From: Natronohydrobacter sp.
GTDB taxonomy: Bacteria; Pseudomonadota; Alphaproteobacteria; Rhodobacterales; Rhodobacteraceae
Assembly (NCBI GenBank): GCA_020832555.1
Contig: JAFIEM010000011.1
Span: 1 to 52,430 of the forward strand
Direction of reading: 5' to 3'
DNA length: 52,430 nt
Part shown: positions 9,448 to 17,970 of the stretch, piece by piece
How positions within the stretch are numbered: the stretch's first letter is position 1
How the letters are laid out: every line of letters starts with the position of its first letter
The notes under the pieces: generated by a model
Seen by the model: only the letters and a program-made list of their open reading frames with translations
The model's database searches: none
Told to the model about the DNA's origin: nothing
Position numbers and translations under genes: made by a program

Positions 9448-9894
9448 ATGCTACGGAGTCTGGTGGTCTGCAGTGCCATGATGGGCGGGACTGCACTGGC
9501 CTGTAGCCCCCCGCCCCAGATCGAACTGGATATCCACCTTGCAGCGGTGAATGCCGAACGCGCCGAGGCCGCGCGCGCGCCACTGGCCCTGTCGCCGGAA
9601 TTGAATGCCTTGGCGCAAGCCCATGCCTGCGACATGGTGCAACGGGGGTTTTTCAGCCATACGTCACCGGACGGACGCAGCATGATGGATCGGGCGCGGC
9701 GGGCGGGCATCAGCGGCATATGCGCTATGGGCGAGAATATCGCGCAGGGGCAATCCGATGTCCCGACAGTCGTGGCAAGCTGGATGCGCTCATCCGGCCA
9801 CCGACGCAACATTCTTGACCGGGATTTCAATCTGGTCGGCTTCGGACGCGGACCGAGCGCGCATTGGGTGCAGGTTTTCGCAGGCGCATGTTGA
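9448..9894 (+). CDS. CAP (SCP-like) domain secreted protein
   Basis: A 148-residue CAP-superfamily protein with an N-terminal signal MLRSLVVCSAMMGGTALAC, which could be Sec or lipoprotein type. The CAP fold is seen in VNAERAEAARAPLALSPELN, the FFSHTSPDGRSMMDR His motif, CAMGENIAQGQ and WMRSSGHRRNIL. CAGGAGG lies 8 bases before the ATG. Biochemical function of bacterial CAP proteins is mostly unknown; an envelope location is inferred. It is followed 60 bp later by pepN on the same strand. Confidence 0.85.
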   Translation: MLRSLVVCSAMMGGTALACSPPPQIELDIHLAAVNAERAEAARAPLALSPELNALAQAHACDMVQRGFFSHTSPDGRSMMDRARRAGISGICAMGENIAQGQSDVPTVVASWMRSSGHRRNILDRDFNLVGFGRGPSAHWVQVFAGAC

Positions 9895-9954
9895 TTGCCG
9901 CGCAGCGCTGGCTGGTCTAGATCATGCGCAGGACTGACCCAGCAGGAGTGCCAA

Positions 9955-12516
9955 ATGCGCGACACCAGCCCGCAGCCGATCCATCTCGCCGACTATCAGC
10001 CCCCCGCCTATCTGATCGATCAGGTGAACCTGACCTTTCGCCTTGAACCGCAGGCGACACGGGTGCGGTCACAGGTCCATTTCCGGCCCAATCCGGGCGT
10101 TCATGCTGGCCATGATCTGCGGCTCGACGGCGAAGGGCTGAGCCTTGTCACAGCGGCGCTGAATGGACAGCCGGTCAAGGTGCAACCGGATGCGACCGGC
10201 CTGACCATCCCCGCGTCTGCTGTGCCGCAAGGCGCATTCCTCTGGGAGTGTGAGGTCGAGATCGTCCCCGAAGGCAACACGGCGCTGGAAGGGCTCTATA
10301 TGTCGCGCGGCATGTATTGCACCCAATGCGAAGCCGAAGGCTTTCGCAAGATCACTTTCTACCCCGACCGGCCTGATGTGATGGCACCTTTCCGGGTGCG
10401 GATCGAATCTGACCTGCCCGTGCTTCTCTCGAACGGCAATAAGGTGGCCGAAGGGCCCGGCTGGGCCGAATGGCATGACCCGCATCCCAAACCCAGCTAC
10501 CTGTTCGCACTGGTCGCAGGCGATCTGGTCGCAACCCGCGACCAGTTCCGTACGATGGAAGGGCGCAATGTAGCACTCAATATCTGGGTGCGGCCCGGTG
10601 ACGAGGGCAAGACCGGCTATGCGATGGAAGCACTCAAACGCTCGATGATCTGGGATGAACAGGTTTACGGGCGCGCCTATGACTTGGACATTTTCAACAT
10701 TGTCGCCGTCGATGACTTCAACATGGGCGCGATGGAGAACAAGGGCTTGAACATTTTCAACTCTGCCTATGTTCTGGCCTCTCCCGAGACCGCGACGGAT
10801 AGCAATTACGCCGCCATTGAGCGGATCATAGCGCATGAGTATTTCCACAACTGGACCGGCAACCGCATCACCTGCCGCGACTGGTTCCAACTCTCGCTGA
10901 AAGAAGGGCTGACGGTCTTTCGCGACCAGCAATTCATGGGCGACATGCGCTCTCATGCGGTCAAGCGCATCGAAGATGTGCTGACGCTGCGCGCGCGCCA
11001 GTTTCGTGAGGATGCAGGGCCGCTGGCCCATCCGGTGCGCCCCGAAAGCTATGTCGAGATCAACAATTTCTACACCGCCACGGTCTATGAAAAGGGCGCA
11101 GAGCTGATCCGGATGCTGCAGCTTCTGGTCGGCGAAGATCGCTACAGGGCTGCCCTCGATCTCTATTTCACCCGCCATGACGGGCAGGCCTGCACCATCG
11201 AGGACTGGATCGCCGTGTTCGAGGAAGCCGCAGGACGTGACCTGTCGCAATTCAAGCGCTGGTACGGGCAGGCGGGCACACCGCGCGTGGATGTCTCCGA
11301 GAACTGGCAGAACGGCACCTACACCCTGACGCTGCGCCAGCACACACCCCCGACCCCCGGCCAACCACTGAAAGAGCCGCTTGTCATCCCCGTCGCGATG
11401 GGGCTGATTGGCCCCGACGGGCAGGAAGTGCTGCCAACGCAGGTGTTGGAACTCGAAAGCCCTGAGCAGAGCTTCACCTTCGAGGGGCTCACCGCGAAAC
11501 CCGTGGCCTCGCTCCTGCGCGGCGTTTCTGCCCCGGTGATCCTGAATCACAGACTCTCCAGCGAGGACCGCGCGCTGCTTCTGGCGCATGACAGCGACCC
11601 GGTAAACCGCTTTGAGGCCGGGCGCGCCTTGGCCCGCGACATCCTGCTTGCGATGATCCGCGAAGGCGCAAAGCCCGGTCCCGTCTATCTGGACGCCCTG
11701 CGCCGGATGTTGCGGGATGACACGCTCGATCCCGCTTTTCGTGCCCTCGCCCTTGGTCTGCCCTCACAGGATGATCTGGCAGGGACGCTGCATGACGCGG
11801 GTGAAACCCCTGACCCCGACGCGATCTATCTGGCGCGCAGGGACGCCCTCCAGATCATTGCCGAAGCGCTTGCGCCAGATCTGGCCACGATCTTCGCGGA
11901 AATGCAGACCCCCGGCCCCTATAGTGCCGATGCGCGTGATGCCGGACGGCGCGCGCTGCGCGTGCAGGCGGTGGGGCTGATTGCCCGCGTGGACGGCGGC
12001 GCGAAAGCACGCGAGATGTTCGCCAATGCCAACAACATGACCGAACAGCTTGGGGCATGGAGCGCGCTTCTGGCCATTGGCGCAGGCGAGGCCGAAACGG
12101 CGCAATTCTACCGCCAATGGTCTGGCGACAGGCTGGTTCTGGACAAATGGTTTGCCGGGCAAGTCTCGCATGCGGCACCCGACCGGGCCGCAGCATTGGC
12201 AAAGACGCTGACGGAACACCAAGATTTCGACTGGAAGAACCCCAACCGCTTCCGCGCAGTCATCGGGGCCCTGGGCGCGAACCCGGCCGGATTTCATGCG
12301 AAAGACGGCGCAAGCTATCGATTGGTGGCGGATTGGTTGATCCGGCTCGATGGCGCAAACCCTCAAGCCGCCGCACGGGTCTCGACCCTGTTCGAGACAT
12401 GGCGCCGCTATGACAGCACCCGCCAAAACCTGATCCGGACTGAACTGGAACGTATCATGGCGCATCCGGGACTCAGTCGCGATATGGGCGAAATGGTCGG
12501 GCGGATGCTGGACTGA
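9955..12516 (+). CDS. pepN: Aminopeptidase N (M1 family)
   Basis: Zinc metallopeptidase removing N-terminal residues from peptides in the cytoplasm. The 853-residue length is near the proteobacterial PepN norm of about 870. The GAMEN exopeptidase motif is in FNMGAMENKGLNIF. The zinc site HEYFHNWTGNRIT followed by LKEGLTVFRDQ gives the HExxH-x18-E arrangement. C-terminal DUF3458-type domains follow. The ATG at 9955 has AGGAG 8 bases upstream; an earlier in-frame start at 9895 would overlap the CAP gene end and lacks homology. A 10-bp hairpin terminator follows the stop. Confidence 0.96.
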   Translation: MRDTSPQPIHLADYQPPAYLIDQVNLTFRLEPQATRVRSQVHFRPNPGVHAGHDLRLDGEGLSLVTAALNGQPVKVQPDATGLTIPASAVPQGAFLWECEVEIVPEGNTALEGLYMSRGMYCTQCEAEGFRKITFYPDRPDVMAPFRVRIESDLPVLLSNGNKVAEGPGWAEWHDPHPKPSYLFALVAGDLVATRDQFRTMEGRNVALNIWVRPGDEGKTGYAMEALKRSMIWDEQVYGRAYDLDIFNIVAVDDFNMGAMENKGLNIFNSAYVLASPETATDSNYAAIERIIAHEYFHNWTGNRITCRDWFQLSLKEGLTVFRDQQFMGDMRSHAVKRIEDVLTLRARQFREDAGPLAHPVRPESYVEINNFYTATVYEKGAELIRMLQLLVGEDRYRAALDLYFTRHDGQACTIEDWIAVFEEAAGRDLSQFKRWYGQAGTPRVDVSENWQNGTYTLTLRQHTPPTPGQPLKEPLVIPVAMGLIGPDGQEVLPTQVLELESPEQSFTFEGLTAKPVASLLRGVSAPVILNHRLSSEDRALLLAHDSDPVNRFEAGRALARDILLAMIREGAKPGPVYLDALRRMLRDDTLDPAFRALALGLPSQDDLAGTLHDAGETPDPDAIYLARRDALQIIAEALAPDLATIFAEMQTPGPYSADARDAGRRALRVQAVGLIARVDGGAKAREMFANANNMTEQLGAWSALLAIGAGEAETAQFYRQWSGDRLVLDKWFAGQVSHAAPDRAAALAKTLTEHQDFDWKNPNRFRAVIGALGANPAGFHAKDGASYRLVADWLIRLDGANPQAAARVSTLFETWRRYDSTRQNLIRTELERIMAHPGLSRDMGEMVGRMLD

Positions 12517-12519
12517 GTA

Positions 12520-12543
12520 TGCCCCGGCGCGAACGCCGGGGCA
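12520..12543. terminator. Bidirectional terminator between pepN and the pyrimidine transporter operon
   Basis: TGCCCCGGCG (12520-12529), loop CGAA, CGCCGGGGCA (12534-12543): a 10-bp perfect stem located between the convergent stops of pepN and the binding-protein gene. It is flanked by TTAAAG instead of a long T run. It probably serves both directions. Confidence 0.7.
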
Positions 12544-12551
12544 TTAAAGTA

Positions 12552-13541
12552 TCAGTTAAACGCCGCGTCGGTCACAACCGTCGTGGTCGCACCTTCGGGC
12601 GCCGCCGTGATCACCGGATCAGAGCCACCACCCAGCAGCGTGGCCACTGTGCGCTCATAATCTTCCATATCCAGCGTGCCGTTTGACCCTTCGATCAGCT
12701 TGGCGACCTCGCCCATCATGCGGATCTGATGCTCTTCGGTCTGCGCGCCAGTGTCATCATACTCCAGCACGATCATTGCGGCCTCTTCGACATTTTCAGC
12801 CGCCCATTCCCAACCGCGCATCGAAGCCCGCACGAAACGCGCCATCCTGTCCACGAAATCCGGGTCTTCCAGATTGCTTTCCAGCACATAAAGACCGTCT
12901 TCCAGCGTGGCGACGCCCTGATCTTCATATTTGAAGGTCACAAGCTCGTCTTCGCTGATGCCCGCATCAATCACCTGCCAGTATTCGTTATAGGTCATGG
13001 TCGAAATGCAATCGGCCTGACGCTGCAAGAGCGGGTCCACATTGAAGCCCTGACGCAGAACTTCGACACCATCCTCGCCGCCCTCGGTCGGGATGCCCAG
13101 AGTGCTCATCCATGACAGGAACGGATATTCATTGCCGAAGAACCAGACGCCCAGCGTGCGGCCCAGGAAATCATCAGGGCTGGTCACCCCGGTTTCGGCC
13201 AGACAGGTCAGCATCATGCCCGAGGACTTGAAGGGCTGCGCGATATTAACCAGCGGCAGACCGTTTTCACGCGCAGCCAGCGCGGCGGGCATCCATTCGA
13301 CGATCACATCGGCCCCGCCACCTGCGATTACCTGCGGCGGTGCGATATCCGGACCACCAGCGCGGATCGTGACATTCAGCCCCTCTTCCTCGTAAAAGCC
13401 ATTTTCCAGCGCGACATAATAGCCTGCAAACTGCGCCTGCGTGACCCATTTCAGCTGCAGCGTCACATCATCGAGCGCCCATGCCGCAGGCGCAAAGCCC
13501 AGACCAAGGGCTGCGACCGATACCAATACTGTTTTCTTCAC
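12552..13541 (-). CDS. ABC transporter substrate-binding protein, NMT1/THI5 family (pyrimidine-type)
   Basis: Periplasmic binding protein of the importer in the pyrimidine degradation locus. GTG 13541, preceded by GGAGGTGGAAA, gives 329 residues starting (M)KKTVLVSVAALGLGFAPAAW, a Sec signal peptide. The mature domain opens VTLQLKWVTQAQFAGYYVAL, the signature region of NMT1/THI5-like (ThiY/SsuA) proteins. It is the last gene of the operon. The THI5 family commonly binds pyrimidine precursors. With dihydropyrimidinase and a RutR-like repressor in the same locus, uracil/thymine or a related pyrimidine is the likely ligand (inference). Confidence 0.85.
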   Translation of the reverse strand: MKKTVLVSVAALGLGFAPAAWALDDVTLQLKWVTQAQFAGYYVALENGFYEEEGLNVTIRAGGPDIAPPQVIAGGGADVIVEWMPAALAARENGLPLVNIAQPFKSSGMMLTCLAETGVTSPDDFLGRTLGVWFFGNEYPFLSWMSTLGIPTEGGEDGVEVLRQGFNVDPLLQRQADCISTMTYNEYWQVIDAGISEDELVTFKYEDQGVATLEDGLYVLESNLEDPDFVDRMARFVRASMRGWEWAAENVEEAAMIVLEYDDTGAQTEEHQIRMMGEVAKLIEGSNGTLDMEDYERTVATLLGGGSDPVITAAPEGATTTVVTDAAFN

Positions 13542-13585
13542 TTTCCACCTCCAAGTTGCCTGGCCCATTATTGGGTCTCAGGGGG

Positions 13586-14680
13586 TTATCGCCCGCGTTG
13601 CGAGGGGTGCCAGAAGGTCACCCCCCGCTCCACAAGCGCGATCACGCCGTAAAACAGCGACCCCGCAAGGGCTGCCACGGCAATTTCTGCCCAGACCATA
13701 TCAAGTTGCAAGCGCCCGACCTCAGTCGAGATGCGAAAGCCCATGCCCCGCGTCGGAGAGCCGAAAAATTCAGCAACAATCGCCCCGATCAGGGCCAGTG
13801 TCGAAGCGATTTTCAGCCCGTTGAAAATGAAGGGCATCGCAGCCGGCAGGCGCAGCTTGATCAGAGACTGACCCCAGCTTGCATTATAGGTGCGCATCAG
13901 GTCGCGCTGCATCGCCTCGGTCGCAGCCAGCCCTTGCACGGTGTTGACCAGCATCGGGAAGAACACCATCGCGACGACAACCGCGGCCTTGGACGGCCAG
14001 TCAAAACCGAACCACATGACCATGATCGGCGCCGTGCCGATAATCGGCAGGGCCGCCAGAAAATTGCCCACGGGCAACAGACCCCGACGCAGGAAATCCG
14101 AGCGATCCACCAGCAGCGCAAAGACAAAGGCCGCGCCCACGCCAATCGCATAGCCCGAGAGCGCGCCCTTGACGAAGGTCTGCACGAAATCGACCCAGAG
14201 CACATCAGTCGAACGCAGGATACGCTCCCAGATCAGCGAGGGCGCAGGCAGGATCACGCGCGGGACTTCCAGCGCACGGACTGTCACCTCCCAGAGCCAC
14301 AGAAGCGTTGCGCCAAAGGCCAGCGGGGCCAGCAACCCCTGAACCCGGCCCAGACCTCCAGACAGGCGCGGACGATCCGCCAGTTGCGCCACCAGCATCC
14401 ATGCGCCCAGCCAAATCGCCACCACAGCACCCCAGACCGGCAGGCTGGACGCCGCATAGGGCAAGAGCGCCTGCCCCGCCCCAGCAAGCGCGGCCGCAAT
14501 CGCCAGCAGCAGGGTCCAGCCCTTGCGCGCTTGTGGCACGAGATTCAGCATGACCACAGCCAGCAACAACAGCATCGTTGTGACACCCAGATCGCCTGTC
14601 CCACCCAGCCCTGCGGCCAGAAGAAAGGCCAGCGTCATTCCGACCCATTGCACACCGCCCGTTTCGCGCAGGATCATCAT
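13586..14680 (-). CDS. ABC transporter permease with extended N-terminal membrane region
   Basis: Inner-membrane permease of the pyrimidine-type importer. The C-terminal ~250 residues are a SsuC/ThiX-type BPD_transp domain with the EAA loop MRTYNASWGQSLIKLRLPAA. About 100 extra N-terminal residues add three or four hydrophobic spans (around residues 12-25, 33-47, 55-75, 80-100), which the usual ~260-residue family members lack. It overlaps the preceding permease gene by four bases. Together the two form a heterodimeric channel (inferred from the paired genes). Confidence 0.85.
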   Translation of the reverse strand: MMILRETGGVQWVGMTLAFLLAAGLGGTGDLGVTTMLLLLAVVMLNLVPQARKGWTLLLAIAAALAGAGQALLPYAASSLPVWGAVVAIWLGAWMLVAQLADRPRLSGGLGRVQGLLAPLAFGATLLWLWEVTVRALEVPRVILPAPSLIWERILRSTDVLWVDFVQTFVKGALSGYAIGVGAAFVFALLVDRSDFLRRGLLPVGNFLAALPIIGTAPIMVMWFGFDWPSKAAVVVAMVFFPMLVNTVQGLAATEAMQRDLMRTYNASWGQSLIKLRLPAAMPFIFNGLKIASTLALIGAIVAEFFGSPTRGMGFRISTEVGRLQLDMVWAEIAVAALAGSLFYGVIALVERGVTFWHPSQRGR

Positions 14681-15573
14681 GTGGCCATCCCCATGCGCTT
14701 GAGCGTGACACGCTGGATCACGCCGATAAGCGCCACCATGCTGGCGGCAAGGATCGCGGCAGCAAAGAGCGCTGACCAGATCTGCACGGTCTGCCCGTAA
14801 TAGCTGCCTGACAGAAGCCGCGCCCCAAGCCCCGCGACAGCGCCTGTGGGCAATTCGGCAACGATTGCACCGACCAGCGCCGCTGCAATCGCGACCTTCA
14901 GCGAGGCGAACAGATAGGGCATGGCCGAAGGCCAGCGCAGTTTCGCAAAGACCTGTCCGCCGCTCGCGCTATAGGTCTTCATCAGATCAAGTTGCATCTG
15001 ATCGGGCGCGCGCAAACCCTTGACCATGCCGACCACGACCGGAAAGAAGCTGAGATAGGTCGATATGATCGCCTTGGGGATCAACCCGGTGATACCCACC
15101 GCATTCAGCACCACGATGATCATCGGCGCGATGGCCAGAATGGGGATGGTCTGGCTGGCAATCGCCCAGGGCATGACGCTGGCATCCATCGCGCGATTGT
15201 GCACGATGCCGACCGCCAGCGCGATGCCCAAGGCAGAGCCGATGGCAAAGCCCAAGAGCGTCGCCGAAAGCGTCACCCAGCCGTGATAGATAAGGCTGCG
15301 ATTCGACAGGCTGCCCGTATTCATGAAACCGCGCCGCCCCGTCATTTCCTCGACCACAGTGGAATTCCACAACTCCAGCGCGACCTGATGGGGCGCGGGC
15401 AGGCGCGGGCGCTGCTGGCTCATCGTGTCAGTGACAAGCGCGCTGAAGGACAAATCCTGCCCGGCGCGGCGGGCCTGATCCTGTGCCCATTGCGCATTCA
15501 TGGGGATTACCGCCGCATACCAGAGGGCGATCAGAAAGGCCGTAACAGTGAGGACCGGAAAAATGTTGCGCAT
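14677..15573 (-). CDS. ABC transporter permease (SsuC/ThiX type)
   Basis: Second inner-membrane permease of the importer, about 298 residues from the ATG at 15573 (MRNIFPVL); ATG 15582 three codons earlier is also possible. The first membrane span is followed by a periplasmic loop of about 70 residues. The BPD_transp domain contains EAA loop MKTYSASGGQVFAKLRWPSA. It overlaps the downstream permease by four bases. The start lies only a few bases from the internal 3'-UTR repeat copy B, which may reduce its expression relative to the upstream genes. Confidence 0.85.
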   Translation of the reverse strand: MRNIFPVLTVTAFLIALWYAAVIPMNAQWAQDQARRAGQDLSFSALVTDTMSQQRPRLPAPHQVALELWNSTVVEEMTGRRGFMNTGSLSNRSLIYHGWVTLSATLLGFAIGSALGIALAVGIVHNRAMDASVMPWAIASQTIPILAIAPMIIVVLNAVGITGLIPKAIISTYLSFFPVVVGMVKGLRAPDQMQLDLMKTYSASGGQVFAKLRWPSAMPYLFASLKVAIAAALVGAIVAELPTGAVAGLGARLLSGSYYGQTVQIWSALFAAAILAASMVALIGVIQRVTLKRMGMAT

Positions 15574-15590
15574 GGGCGTCACCGTCGCAA

Positions 15591-15651
15591 GGGGGGCGCT
15601 GCCCCCCGGTCCCTGCGGTCCCTCCCCCCGGGATACTTGGGCAAGAATGAA
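15591..15651 (-). repeat. 3'-UTR repeat module, copy B (inside the pyrimidine operon)
   Basis: Minus-strand reading: ATPase stop, 6 bases, then TTCATTCTTGCCCAAGTATC, a GGGGGG run, a CCGCAGG box and a hairpin GGGGGGC-AGC-GCCCCCC ending in CCCCCCTT. It matches copies A and C in order and orientation. Unlike those, it sits between two genes of one operon (ATPase and permease). It could therefore act as partial terminator or RNA processing site. Confidence 0.75.
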
Positions 15652-15657
15652 TATGGA

Positions 15658-16449
15658 TCAGTCATCGAGATGCCCAGCCCTGAGCCCTTCGCGGACACGA
15701 TGGGCGATTTCGATGAATTCCGGGCTGTCGCGGATTTCCAACGGGCGCTCACGCGGGAGCGGGCTGTCGATCACATCGGTGATGCGGCCCGGACGCGGAG
15801 ACATGACGACGATCTTGGTGGACAGATAGACGGCTTCGGGGATGGAATGGGTGACAAAACCGATGGTTTTTTGCGTGCGCGCCCAGAGGGCAAGAAGCTG
15901 CTCGTTCAGCCGGTCGCGCACGATCTCATCCAATGCGCCGAAGGGTTCGTCCATCAGCAAAATATCGGCATCGAAGGCAAGCGCGCGGGCAATGGAGGCA
16001 CGTTGTTGCATCCCGCCCGAAAGCTGCCAGGGGAACTTGCGCGCGAAGCCAGAGAGTTCCACCAGCTCTAGCACTTTTTCAACACGTGCCTGCTGATCGG
16101 CCTTGGAATAGCCCATGATTTCGAGTGGAAGTTTCACATTTCCAGCAATCGTGCGCCAAGGATAGAGTCCAGCCGCCTGAAAGACATACCCATAGGCGCG
16201 CGCTTTGCGGGCGGCCTCGGGGGACATGCCGTTCACGGTGATCGTGCCCGATGTGGGCTGTTCCAGATCGGCGATCACGCGCAAAAACGTCGTCTTACCG
16301 CAGCCCGAGGGGCCGATGAAGCTGACGAACTCGCCCTTGCCGATATCGAGCGTCACGTCCTTGAGCGCATGCACAGGGCCGTCATTGGTCTGGAAAGTCA
16401 GGTTCAGGCCCTGCGCCGAGATCACAGGCGCGGTGGTGGTATCGCGCAT
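15658..16449 (-). CDS. ABC transporter ATP-binding protein (SsuB/ThiZ/TauB type)
   Basis: Cytoplasmic ATPase of the pyrimidine-type importer, 263 residues. Walker A GPSGCGKT is near residue 46, signature LSGGMQQR near 143, Walker B ILLMDEPFGALDE near 165, and the switch His in FVTHSIPEAVYLS. The MSPRPGRI segment is typical of nitrate/sulfonate/thiamin-precursor ATPases. Its start codon shares one base with the dihydropyrimidinase stop (ATGA-like overlap), so the genes are tightly coupled. Confidence 0.9.
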   Translation of the reverse strand: MRDTTTAPVISAQGLNLTFQTNDGPVHALKDVTLDIGKGEFVSFIGPSGCGKTTFLRVIADLEQPTSGTITVNGMSPEAARKARAYGYVFQAAGLYPWRTIAGNVKLPLEIMGYSKADQQARVEKVLELVELSGFARKFPWQLSGGMQQRASIARALAFDADILLMDEPFGALDEIVRDRLNEQLLALWARTQKTIGFVTHSIPEAVYLSTKIVVMSPRPGRITDVIDSPLPRERPLEIRDSPEFIEIAHRVREGLRAGHLDD

Positions 16450-17900
16450 CAGACCCCCGTCGCGGGAATGCCGCTACGCTGCACAGGGCGCGGCGCGGTC
16501 AGCTCTTTCCATGTCGAGAGCGCCTGATTGACCGGGCCATTGGGGTCGCGGGCCACAAACGCGCCATGCCCTTCTTGCCCGTCAAACGCCCCATCCTTGA
16601 CCATCACCCGCCCCCGCGAGAGCACATAGCGCGGCAGGCCCGTGACCTCGTGGCCCTCGAACACGTTGTAATCGATGGCCGATTGCTGGCTGCTTGCGGA
16701 AATGGTCTTTGATTTCTCCGGGTCCCAGACCACCAGATCAGCATCCGCCCCCACGGCGACAGCGCCCTTCTTCGGATACATCCCGAAAATCTTGGCGACA
16801 TTGGTCGAAGTCACAGCGACGAATTCGTTCATCGTGATCCGCCCGGTGCGCACGCCTTGGGTCCAGAGCATCGGCATCCGGTCCTCCAACCCGCCGGTGC
16901 CATTCGGGATCTTGGTGAAATCGCCCAGGCCGAAGCGCTTCTGATTGGTGGTAAATGCACAGTGATCCGTCGCCACCACCGAGAGCGTGCCGGAGGCCAG
17001 CCCCGCCCACAGACTGTCCTGATGCGCCTTGTTGCGGAAGGGCGGCGACATGACGCGGCGCGCGGCGTGGTCCCAATCGGGGTGGAAATATTCGCTTTCG
17101 TCCAGTGTCAGATGCTGGATCAGCGGCTCGCCCCAGACACGCTTGCCCGCCTGTTTGGCGCGGCGGATCGCCTCATGCGCTTCCTCGCAGGACGTGTGCA
17201 CGACATAAAGCGGCACACCTGCCATATCGGCGATCATGATGGCGCGGTTGGTGGCCTCACCTTCGACCTGAGAGGGGCGCGAATAGGCATGCGCCTCGGG
17301 GCCGGTATTGCCCTCGGCCAGCAGCCTGGCCGACAGTTCCGCCACCACATCGCCGTTTTCGGCATGGACCAAGGCGATGGCCCCCAATTCACGCAACCGC
17401 TGGAAAGACGCGAACAGCTCGTCATCATTGACCATCAGCGCGCCCTTATAGGCGAGGAAATGCTTGAAGCTGGTGATCCCGCGCTTCACGACCTCGGGCA
17501 TCTCGTCAAACACCTGTTGCGACCACCATGTGACCGCCATGTGATAGCTGTAGTCGCAATGCGCGCGGCTGACCTTGTTATCCCACATCTTCAGCGCATC
17601 GAGCAGCCCCTGACCGGGGCTGGGCAGCGCAAAATCGATCACCATCGTCGTGCCGCCGGACAGCGCGGCGCGGGTACCGGATTCGAAATCATCGCTGGAA
17701 TAGGTGCCCATGAAGGGCATTTCCAGATGCGTATGCGGATCGATCCCGCCGGGCATGATGTAACACCCGGTGGCGTCCAGCGTGGTATCGCCCGAGAGAT
17801 CAGGGCCGATCTCGATGATCTTGCCACCCTCGACCCGGACATCGGCCTTGTAGGTCAAATCATGGGTGACAACAGTGCCATTCTTGATGACGGTGGTCAT
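16449..17900 (-). CDS. hydA: Dihydropyrimidinase / D-hydantoinase
   Basis: Opens the ring of 5,6-dihydrouracil or dihydrothymine to N-carbamoyl-beta-alanine (or its methyl homologue), step two of reductive pyrimidine degradation. It is a 483-residue cyclic amidohydrolase. Metal sites are GGIDPHTHLEMPF, the carboxylated Lys in TSFKHFLAYKG, VHAENGD, YVVHTS and VVATDHCAF. GGGGAG precedes the ATG. It sits between the carbamoyl amidase and the transporter genes. Strict substrate range (pyrimidine or hydantoin) cannot be read from sequence, but PreTA and RutR nearby favour pyrimidines. Confidence 0.93.
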   Translation of the reverse strand: MTTVIKNGTVVTHDLTYKADVRVEGGKIIEIGPDLSGDTTLDATGCYIMPGGIDPHTHLEMPFMGTYSSDDFESGTRAALSGGTTMVIDFALPSPGQGLLDALKMWDNKVSRAHCDYSYHMAVTWWSQQVFDEMPEVVKRGITSFKHFLAYKGALMVNDDELFASFQRLRELGAIALVHAENGDVVAELSARLLAEGNTGPEAHAYSRPSQVEGEATNRAIMIADMAGVPLYVVHTSCEEAHEAIRRAKQAGKRVWGEPLIQHLTLDESEYFHPDWDHAARRVMSPPFRNKAHQDSLWAGLASGTLSVVATDHCAFTTNQKRFGLGDFTKIPNGTGGLEDRMPMLWTQGVRTGRITMNEFVAVTSTNVAKIFGMYPKKGAVAVGADADLVVWDPEKSKTISASSQQSAIDYNVFEGHEVTGLPRYVLSRGRVMVKDGAFDGQEGHGAFVARDPNGPVNQALSTWKELTAPRPVQRSGIPATGV

Positions 17901-17953
17901 GGTTCAACTCCCCGTTCTGCTAATCAGCCTTGCGCGGCTGCGTCATCCGTAGG

Positions 17954-17970
17954 GTGCGTGGCTCACGCAC
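17954..17970. repeat. GTGCGTG inverted repeat at the 3' end of the amidase gene
   Basis: GTGCGTG-GCT-CACGCAC, with a further CACGCACC just beyond, sits next to GTAGG. It resembles a half copy of the dispersed GTAGGGTGCGTG/CACGCACC REP-like sequences found in many proteobacteria. It covers the last codons and stop of the carbamoyl amidase. Confidence 0.4.

Noticed and set aside
12930..13541. TPP riboswitch expected before a THI5-type binding protein
   Set aside because: Only 44 bp separate it from the upstream permease, and no TPP-like conserved segments are visible. The operon starts at the RutR-like promoter instead.
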